A stretch of DNA of 64,000 bases from Amphirosellinia nigrospora (taxonomy: Eukaryota; Ascomycota; Sordariomycetes; Xylariales; Xylariaceae): NCBI GenBank assembly GCA_004123355.1, contig SCHM01000003.1, positions 2,356,001 to 2,420,000 of the forward strand, given 5' to 3'. Below are positions 56,141 to 64,000 of this stretch, piece after piece. The position numbers and the translations under genes were made by a program. The notes beneath the pieces were generated by a model, which was not told where the DNA came from, made no database searches, and was given only the letters and a program-made list of their open reading frames with translations. Position 1 is the first letter of the stretch, and each line of letters opens with the position of its first letter.

Positions 56141-58307
56141 TGATCCTCATACCTAGATCCCTGTTCCTGGCAACATGTGTTATATTATGTATAGATCAGT
56201 CTATGTTAAATATCGTTTCCTGATGATATAATTAATGGCACTATGGTTATCGTTAACATCACTAAGGACTCCAGATGTCTAGATTAGGTTAGTTTATATC
56301 GTAGACATATCAAGTTTTCTACATTTATTGTTCGGAGATTATCTCCTTGAGAACATATGTATATTCCTTTCCGAGTTCGCAAGAAATTTACAGCTGTCAT
56401 GTTTGTGCATGGTACGCCAGGTAGCCGATAAAGGCCTAGTAGTTACCGACTAGTAGTTAGGGAACAGAAAAACCGATATAGTTTAACTACCTAGGTAAGG
56501 AAGAAATGTTGTAGGACCCGAGCTACAGACCAATTCCTGGGTCGTCAAAACGAACGGCTGACTGAGAATGTAACTTGAAAGCTCCATCCCGTAATTCGAG
56601 ATCCAAATTTCTAATATAAAACCTGGAGGTAGATCGAACGGCTGTGACTGTGATCAAGTTGATAGAGTCTCTGTGATTTATGTTAACATTACCCTCCGAT
56701 AAACAGCGGGCGATATGCAAGGCATATCCAGTCACTTCTCTGAGCAACGAGGATGTGGATAACATAAAATAGACAGCTCTGCGTTTCGATAACGAGAAGA
56801 GAGGTTGTTGCTAGAAACCTTAGCTTCAGGAAAGTAGATATTAGACACTTATTATTGCCTGAAGGCTTTGAAGGCATCTCTATAGGTTAAACATACTACA
56901 TCTAGAATGACTTGGGTTGTACAGCTCTAGGTATGCTCTGCAACAATCGTGAAGGACAAGGTTAGTAGTTTCCTGTGTCTGGCCAAAGCCTGTTGGAGAA
57001 TTAAGGTTTCTGAATGATGTAGGCCAGGGGAAGAGCGCTTTGTAATTCTAAGACGCCCTTAGGTCAAAAAGGACAGTAGTTCTCGAGACTTAAGCTAGTA
57101 GGAAATATATAACGAAAAGGGGTTATTTCGAGCTTAGGTATTTCGTAGTAGTCAAGAATTGGATTCATCTATGTTAATATTTACAAATATATGTTATTAT
57201 TATTATTTAGGTCGTAATTTCTTTAACAATTATCACATCGTTGCCATCGTCTTTAGTTATTGATAGTGTAGCATATGCTTTTTGATATACTGCCCCCGGC
57301 GCGGCGACTAATACACGACTGACACACTCACCAAACGGAAGGACTCCAGCTGAGGTAACTCCGGATCTCTTGTCTCCGGCTCATCGAACAGGACAGTTAT
57401 AACTGGGGGACATATTACCTGACCCAAAAAGCGCCCAGAAATGTGCTCGCAGCCACTAATGCGATCTCGATCACAGCTAACCTAGCCCACAAAGGGGGTG
57501 CCCTATATCGTTCCTGTCAACAAAGGGTCTCCTGTTCCTGCCGCTTCTCGTTTAATGTCTCCATTTTAGGGAATGGTGTATACTACGTCCAAGAATCCGG
57601 GTTGCGTGCCATCTGAACGAGTGCAAGACATACATGCCTAGGTCATCTGAATATCTAAATCGAGCGGGCTGCTGGATGTGACTCAAGACTCCAACCCTGA
57701 AAATTTAATATAGACGTAATCCTACGTCACAGACTATTTTGGTAACATTTCTATATACAGATAGACGCGATTCAACACCGCAAAGAAAACGTAGCCGAGT
57801 ATCAAGCCATAGGGAGCACAGGCAGACGATCATTGATCGTCTAACTCGCTCGTTACAAAAAACTACGGACCCTATTAGTGATAAGTTAAGAGTAGTCACG
57901 ATGATTTGATATCACGATAGCCTTTCTCCATCTTGTATTCTGTTTTTTTAGGATGCCAAGCATGAGAGGAACTGACAGCAAGGGCATGTTACATTGTCTG
58001 CCGTCTCGTTACTCGGCAAGTGCCCATGTCCATCGAGCGATCACCACACGAACGTTCGGGAGATGCGGCCTGTCACATGCCCAGACGCCAGATCATTACC
58101 CCAATGAGTGGAATGTTGGCTGTAGTTTGCATACAAGTCACGCCGCGCACTGCCAAAGGGCAGTGCTCAGAGCCCTCTGTTTGCAGGATGTATGTCTGTA
58201 TGTGCGGTGATATGTAAGAGACTTTTCTTAACCTGCACCATCCCTGCACCTACATATATATATATATCTAAGTATATATGTACGGTTGGATCAAAGAGAA
58301 GAATGCG

Positions 58308-58526
58308 CTATTTCGGTAAATCTGCAGGCATCGGTACCAGTTCGCATCCTTCTCCGGAAATAGCGGAGTTGGAGGCCTTGACAGCCGAACCAGCGATGTC
58401 AATATCTTGATTCGGCAACAAAGTGCATCTCGCATCGTGGTCCGCAGCGAACGTTTCACTGTTATAGTCGTGGTACTGGGTTTTATATGCGTCCTTTCCC
58501 CGCGCCCATCTCCTCCTCCTCACCAC
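58308..58526 (-). pseudogene. Coding-like fragment, unidentified
   Basis: Frame with a basic start (VRRRRWARGKDAYKTQYHDY) and a Ser/Ala/Asp-rich end (IDIAGSAVKASNSAISGEGC, then LVPMPADLPK and stop). It has the look of a cytosolic C-terminal tail, but I found no upstream exon and no family match. Confidence 0.25.
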
Positions 58527-59103
58527 AGAACCAGTACCCTCGTTACCCCATCTGAACGAACGCCGGGTCCAGGAGATGCGCGTGGATGGTACGACGGTCG
58601 TGCCTCACGGCCCGGGACGGTTTGCTCACCGTGCGCCGAGGGGAGCGAATCCCATCCGACGATCCGAGAAGCCTGGATCTGTGCAACGCGCGTAGGGTAG
58701 CATAGAGTCCTGCGCATCTGGCGTGCGTAGCTACATTAGGAATTCTAGGGTGACTGAAAAGCTGGCGAGAGGGGGAGGATTAAAGGACCTAGTGCTCCCA
58801 CCTATCCTAGTCCATATGTGAAGATATCTATTGGGCTCCTACACCAATTTGTCCAAGAAGAAGCTCCTGTCCTTCCTGATTCTAAACCCCAGATCTTAAG
58901 GTGTATACTATATCGGGACAGCAAATGCCCAGACATCTCTTGCCGTGTCTGCTGTGTCTAGATTGATCTATGCGCGCGCAATGAACGACGATCCTAGAAT
59001 GGGGCCTCCTGCCATCCGAACACACAAAGGAAACACAACACGACACAACAACACCACCGTAACCGTGACTGCTACCCCTTTTCCGGGCGAAGCAGGACCA
59101 GTC

Positions 59104-59589
59104 TTAGTTGGGCGGTTCGCGCATCTTGACGTACTTCGTGTGCGTGCCGCTCGCGACGACGGGGCCAGCTGCCCCGTCGACGACCTTGGAGATGACGATG
59201 CGCGTGAAGGCGACCGACCCCCCGACCTTCTCGGCGGTTCCCTCGATCTCGACCTCGTCGCCCTCGCGGGCCGATGACAGGTAGCGCACGTGAATATCGA
59301 CTGAGACGCCCGTCTTGGCTCTCAGATCCCAGGTTGCGATGGCCATGCCCCCGGCCCAATCGGTGATGGCAGCCGACACGGCCCCATGGATGCCTCCGCC
59401 CGAGTTGATGTGGTTCCGCGTGAGCGTGAGCCGTGCCTTCACGGTCCCCTTGGTCGCGAACACGATTCTCACGTCGGATAGTAGGAAGTTGTAGATGGCC
59501 GAGTTGGGCAAGTTGGTGCATACGAGGTGCTCAATATGCGATTTTATCTCCTCATCGGTGTGGTCGCTTGATTCTGTATTGTCACCCAT
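59104..59589 (-). CDS. PaaI/ACOT13-type hotdog thioesterase family protein
   Basis: A 161-residue intronless hotdog-fold protein, likely an acyl-CoA thioesterase; the substrate is unknown. Seen: ATKGTVKARLTLTRNHINSG, then GGIHGAVSAAITDWAGGMAI (the HGG-like segment before the central hotdog helix), TGVSVDIHVRYLSSAREGDE, and EIEGTAEKVGGSVAFTRIVI with a terminal HTKYVKM strand. This strand order is typical of PaaI/THEM2 proteins. No targeting peptide is evident. The gene is GC-rich, in contrast to the desert on its 3' side, and diverges from the Fax/GST-like gene with 946 bases between start codons. Confidence 0.88.
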   Translation of the reverse strand: MGDNTESSDHTDEEIKSHIEHLVCTNLPNSAIYNFLLSDVRIVFATKGTVKARLTLTRNHINSGGGIHGAVSAAITDWAGGMAIATWDLRAKTGVSVDIHVRYLSSAREGDEVEIEGTAEKVGGSVAFTRIVISKVVDGAAGPVVASGTHTKYVKMREPPN

Positions 59590-60535
59590 TGTGGCTCTAG
59601 GAGCAGGATCCCTACTTGATCCTTCAGCAGTTATTGCGATGTGTGATGAGACAATCTCCGTGAGTATAATTACGCCAGGATCGGGGGTCGGGGGCCACTC
59701 GATAGCGATAGCAAAGCCACAATCAATTTTGAGCTAGATCCCTAAATATCTCTGTTACATGAGTAAGCCGCAATGCTCCACCGATTCATCGATATTATCC
59801 CACATTCCCGATGATTTACCATTGCCACGATAACCTCGACTATTGATTTCAAGAATACGATAGAGAAGCACCGCACCGCAACAACGCTATTGTGGCGTTG
59901 AACTAGCATTAAGATTAACGCCTTATTGCTTACTATAGGCATCATCTACTGCTTCAATCTATTTCAGACCATATAACGGAAAAGAGTTTCTCGGTGATGG
60001 GCTGAATAACCCCGCTGCAGTCCAGGTCCCTTGTCCCTTGTCCCCTTCGGCCGACACACGAAAAGTCCGAACTACCTAAGGTACGGATTCCTCTCCCCAC
60101 TACGCCTAAAATTGAGTCATTCGGCAAAGATATAGTTGCCTGCCGGAAGCAACTCTTCACTTATCTCCCCTCTGAGTGCCGTTTCGGCACCGTGCCCACG
60201 GTGCCGAATGGGATAGAAATCAATTAAACGGAGGATTGCGCGCTAAGGCTTCGGACTTCGCGTCATATGGATTTTTCGGCTGAACAAGCAAGTAACACGC
60301 CCTGTAACGCGTCGCAAGATCTCGACACCGACGTAGGTGGTGGTGTTGTTGGCAGATGGAAAAGGCATTTTTAGTAGAACTACCTACCTAGGTATATAAG
60401 CATTGGTAGGTATCTTAATTGAAACCACTTCTTGCATACTCTTCCTACCTAGATCATAATTGACCAGCAATCCTACCGAGTATCCCAGCCTGTTTTGCTT
60501 CCACTATCTAAACACAATAGGTAGCAACCACGACC
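59590..60535. other. Divergent promoter region between the thioesterase and Fax/GST-like genes
   Basis: No gene seen. It contains a strong palindrome (60183-60208) and the motif TACCTACCTAGGTA at 60381-60394, about 145 bases before the downstream start codon. Confidence 0.55.
60183..60208. promoter_or_regulatory. Perfect 12-bp-arm palindrome, possible regulator binding site
   Basis: TTCGGCACCGTG, then CC, then CACGGTGCCGAA. Position in a divergent promoter fits a dimeric transcription factor site; that role is inference. A shorter palindrome with the same TTCGGC/GCCGAA half-sites lies at 15089-15108. Confidence 0.5.
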
Positions 60536-61472
60536 ATGTCCTCCCCAACCAACACCCCAAGCATAACCATATTCCGCGGGTTCAAAGACTTCGGAAACTT
60601 CGTCTGGTCGCCCTACGTAACAAAGCTCGAAGCGCGCCTGCGCTTCGGGGGGCTATCTTACACAGCCGACGCAGGCTCGCCTCGCAACGGGCCCAAGGGC
60701 AAGATCCCTACGTCGAGATCTCGCACCGAGGAAAGACCGAGACGCTCTCAGACACGAGCCTCATCGCCAAGGCGCTATGCGAGAGCGGCGAGCTGGCAGA
60801 CCTCAACGCCCGCCTGACCAAGGCGGAGCGCGCGCACGATCTCGCGCTGAGGGCGTTGCTGGAGGATAAACTGGCCTTCTATCACGTAAGTTGCCCGTCA
60901 TCTCTCTCACTCACGATTAGCAAAACCATGCTGACGAAAAGCCACGCCCGCAGGTCTGGGAGCGCTGGACGCAGAACTACTACACGATGCGCGACCACGT
61001 ACTCTGGGCCATCCCGTGGCCTATCCGCGCCTTCGTGGGGTCGATGGCTTACCGCAACACGGTAGCGACGCTCCACGGACAAGGCACGGGGCGGCTCACG
61101 GCCGAGGAGATTGGCGCGTTCCGGCGCGAAATTTGGGAGAGCTTTGCCGACCTCCTGCTCGAGTCACGAAGTAAGACGCGTCCAGCGGCTGGGGAACCGT
61201 TCTGGGTCCTCGGCGGGCCCGAGCCGACCGAAGTTGATACCTCTCTGTTTGGATTCATTAGTTCGACATTGATAGTTGCCGCGTAAGTTTCTTTCCCTGC
61301 CGCTGCTCTTCACCTGGCTTGAATACCATCGTGCAAAGTGGGAAGAAGATGCTAACACACTAGAAGTGGCCCTGATTCGCGGGCTGACCTCAAGTGCTTT
61401 CCGGTGCTGTCAGATTATGCACAGAGAATTCAGCAACGGTATTTTCCGGACTATGACACGTTGCCTGCGTGA
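60536..61472 (+). CDS. Fax/metaxin-like glutathione S-transferase fold protein
   Basis: A GST-like protein of the failed-axon-connections type. Fungal members are common, and their activity is mostly unproven. Exons are 60536-60885, 60954-61282 and 61364-61472, with introns of 68 and 81 nt. The N-terminal thioredoxin-like domain reads ITIFRGFKDFGNFVWSPYVT and LEARLRFGGLSYTADAGSPR, with NGPKGKIP before the conserved cis-Pro region PYVEISHRG. The helical C-terminal domain has WERWTQNYYTMRDHVLWAIP, TLHGQGTGRLTAEEIGAFRR, EPFWVLGGPEPTEVDTSLFG and the terminal RIQQRYFPDYDTLPA. One C is missing near 60718, at GKIP|YVE. With it restored the frame is 263 codons and all splice phases fit. Confidence 0.9.
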
Positions 61473-62009
61473 GAGCGGCGAGCAAACGGCCAATTATATG
61501 CGGCCCGACTGAGTTGTTGGACGTGGCGAATAGGCCGAGAGACTTATATAGCACAGGATTGGTTGAGAAGACCAATGCATCGCTTTCCGTGTAACGATCG
61601 ATCGATAGTAAAGGACAGCGACTTCAGACGTAGGGCCAGTGGAGGCCCACATCCATGAGTTACGACGAGGAAGGAAGAAAAGTACAGATAATGGCGGATT
61701 CCTCATTTTATATTTCTACCGGAATCGCTGTATCATACATTACTAACTACATGTAATGTTGATATATCCCTTACCAGCTGTGTCCTGAATTGTCGACACG
61801 GCATGGAGAAGCAACTCTAAAGTGTCCGAAATACGTTTTCGGATCATAGCCGTTAGCCCAGTGAATGCCGTCATAAACCAATACCCTTCCAGGCCAACTC
61901 CTTGTTGGCCCCTTCATTGAACCTTTGGCTTAACTGCCAATAGTTGTTTTCTATAGGCAGCGTTCATTTCCTCGTACTTCCAAAAATTCTACAGTTTCCT
62001 GTTCTATCA
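61473..62009. other. Intergenic region, convergent gene ends
   Basis: About 540 bases between two converging genes. I see nothing in it beyond probable 3' untranslated sequence. Confidence 0.55.
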
Positions 62010-64000
62010 CTACGCAAAGTAACTCTTCCAGAGCACACCTTCAAGGTCCTCGAGCTGGTCGGGGAAAAGTACTGTGAAATATTAGCTTGGAAATTATCCG
62101 AAACACAATTTTGATTTACTAACCTTTTGGTCAACTACCCAACTGTCCTGTCTTGTCTTTTGAACTCGGACAAAATGGATTTCGTAGCCTGCCCTACTAC
62201 CCGGGATCGCTGGCAGCGCGCCGTGCCAGAAGCGCCAATACCTCGGGCATCCAATCCGGAGGTGGAGTTGCGTAGGGGAACGCTTCAATTAAGGCGCCCA
62301 GGCCCAAAACGGCAGCATGTCTCTTGATGACCTTTTGCGTGTCACCTGACGGTGTCTCGGTGCCAGGGACTCTTTTCTTTGGCATTGGGTTACGCTGCAA
62401 CTGACTCTCGAAACGTGACTTTAAAGTAGCAATGATGGGATTGCGAATGGCCACGGGGGAACATCGAATCATACCCGCCAGGGTTGCACCAGCCACAGTT
62501 CGCACCTCGAGTTGAGTATCTCCCAACATATCGCCGACCGCATCAAAGAGCAGTTCTCGATTTGAGGTATCCAGAAGAAACAAGCGCCTAAAGTATATAA
62601 CTTGCATGTTGACAAGAGCACGTAGCCGCTGATGCCAGCTTGAGGATGATGTACCAAGACGGATCAATGCCGCAATGAATCGGCCATCCTCTCCAGTGCG
62701 GAAAGGGATATTCGGTAAGTGGCGATACACATGGTATGCCAATCGCATCAATTCTGGGTCTTCCTTCACATCCATCATATGCAGTAGTTGGTCCACGAAT
62801 GGGTCAGGAAAGAAAGGTATTAACTGTGTGCATTCTTGCGACGACAATGTGTTGTCTAGCCACGTGAGCACTGTTTTCGATCCTGACGTATATGGCGAAG
62901 GTGTCTGTTGGCCGGGGGTGCGCTGATGCCGCCAGGCCTCAAGGCGATCAAACACATTCTTAATAGTCGTCTCAAACTCTTTGGTTGGTTTGTATGGCCG
63001 AATACCGATACTAGACTCTGCTTTGTTCGCCTCAAGCAGGGTGTCGACATTCTCGAAGGATTCATGGTATCGAGTGCGATATATCGTAGCAATGACGCGA
63101 CCCATTGCCTCACGAACGGACTTATATGGATGATCGATGTGTGTGAGAAAGTCATCGAGGATGGGTTGCTCAGCTCGAAAATGCCAACCACTGTCGTTGA
63201 TCATGAACTCTAGAAGCTGTACCTTGGAAGATTCTTTAAAGGCCGCATTAGAGTTCATATCAAGTCGGAATGAACTTAATTTGGTGACAAGCTCGTGTGC
63301 CCGCCGAGGATCCTTACTATCCATAAGAAAATGGAGGAAAGTCACCCAGTAAGTTTGGTTTTCGGGGGTCAAATTATCGGCAAAGATGTTCAGGATTAGC
63401 GGCAGTGTGAATTCCCATACTAGATCTTTAATCTCAGGAGGAGAATCAGCCAAGCCAGCTAGCAAAGCTCCTAATATCTCTGCGGTTGCTCTATGCTGAT
63501 GCTTGTCGCTGCCATCACCATAGACCTCAGTAGTCAACGCTTTAACGTCATCAAACTTGATTTCAGTCTCGCCACAATGCATGAGATCGAATACATGCAT
63601 GAGCAGCACGACATTCGAGCTTCGAAATCGGTCTGCTGAAGTGTCTCTCGGCTCTTGCTTCAAATGATCGAAAAATTTGGCGATCCATTGCCTAGTGAGC
63701 AAAGAGCCGATCTGCCTCCGAGTAGTTCTCTCTAAATCGTCGTAATCATCAAACCTCTGGGACTTTACTTTGAAGGCATGAAAACTCTTTCCCCAAACAA
63801 GCCAGCCGGGATGATCTGCGTCTACCAAATACTCCGCATTCTCTGGGTGCCTGAAACCGTTTAGATAGTTTGTGGTAAAATCAGCGTCACCTTTTGGTAC
63901 AGGCACAATGATCTTGTTGTTTCGCTCTCTTTTTCAAGAAGATAGCCACGGTAGCTATGCTTGTAGACGGCTCGCTGGTCGATAGCAGAGAACACCAAAG
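62010..64000 (-). CDS. BLM10: Proteasome activator BLM10/PA200, C-terminal part; 5' end beyond window
   Basis: A giant HEAT-repeat protein that caps the 20S proteasome and opens its gate in the nucleus. Only the last third is present. Main exon from the window edge to 62124, a 52-nt intron 62123-62072, and a last exon to the stop at 62010-62012. Recognised by IDQRAVYKHSYRGYLLEKES, VPVPKGDADFTTNYLNGFRH, many HEAT-like helices, VLGLGALIEAFPYATPPPDW, MPEVLALLARRAASDPG and KKTRQDSWVVDQK. The end, EDLEGVLWKSYFA, carries the Tyr-Phe-Ala C-terminus that docks in the 20S pocket (Blm10's Tyr-Tyr-X/YFA type). The frame breaks near 63921, 62201, 62160 and 62062, each consistent with one missing base in a short homopolymer. 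Confidence 0.92.

Larger units (their letters stand above)
48927..59103. other. Gene desert of 10.2 kb
   Basis: Mostly AT-rich, apparently non-coding sequence. It holds a (TTC)n run at about 49429-49446, two adjacent copies of the dispersed repeat at 55930-56140, and several short coding-like relics (52140-52406, 53314-53680, 58308-58526). No intact gene recognised. Confidence 0.5.

Noticed and set aside
1-64000. CRISPR array or bacterial-type operon
   Set aside because: No regularly spaced identical repeats; intron-bearing single genes throughout show this is fungal nuclear DNA.

Overview
The window is nuclear DNA of a filamentous ascomycete (Pezizomycotina). The evidence is: many short GT-AG introns (46-179 nt) with CTRAC-like branch points; fungal-specific families (AA9 polysaccharide monooxygenase, GH55 glucanase, velvet regulator, Goodbye/NACHT STAND protein, Dal5-type transporter); and compact gene blocks separated by AT-rich gene deserts. 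Sordariomycetes is my best guess for class, but the sequence does not prove it.

Layout. 1-6.4 kb: an aspartylglucosaminidase gene running off the left edge, a GH55 exo-beta-1,3-glucanase and a J-domain-like protein. 7.1-12.7 kb: one eight-exon NLR-like gene (Goodbye, NACHT, TPR-like repeats, Cys-rich C-terminus). 13.6-18.7 kb: an AA9 enzyme and an MFS permease. 20.8-32.6 kb: a housekeeping block of YIP1, PAM16, a DUF4385 protein, biotin-protein ligase, a COA4-like twin-CX9C protein, MGM101 and a REEP/HVA22-type ER-shaping protein. 34.9-35.7 kb: a GFA-family zinc enzyme. 35.7-47.2 and 48.9-59.1 kb: gene deserts with decayed coding scraps and a degenerate dispersed repeat, separated by a velvet-family gene. 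59.1-64 kb: a hotdog thioesterase, a Fax/GST-like protein and the 3' part of the BLM10 proteasome activator.

The most interesting signal is a family of near-identical spliceosomal introns. Introns in four unrelated genes (aspartylglucosaminidase, NLR, YIP1, GFA; 103-146 nt) can be aligned with one another. They share a 5' block (TTTTCTTCTTGCTTTGGC), a central GAAGCTTCTAAA-like block, and in the best copies a CTGACTCCG branch/acceptor block. Unrelated introns do not look alike, so these are best read as introner-like elements: mobile sequences that insert as ready-made introns. A fifth, weaker relative may be intron 2 of the GH55 gene.

A technical warning: conserved and often essential genes (BPL1, MGM101, BLM10, GH55, NLR and others) carry single-base deletions, many in short homopolymers. 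In six genes, restoring exactly those bases returns an intact frame with all splice phases consistent. I read this as consensus error in the assembly rather than mass pseudogenization. All gene structures below were worked out by eye from translation, splice sites and phase arithmetic.
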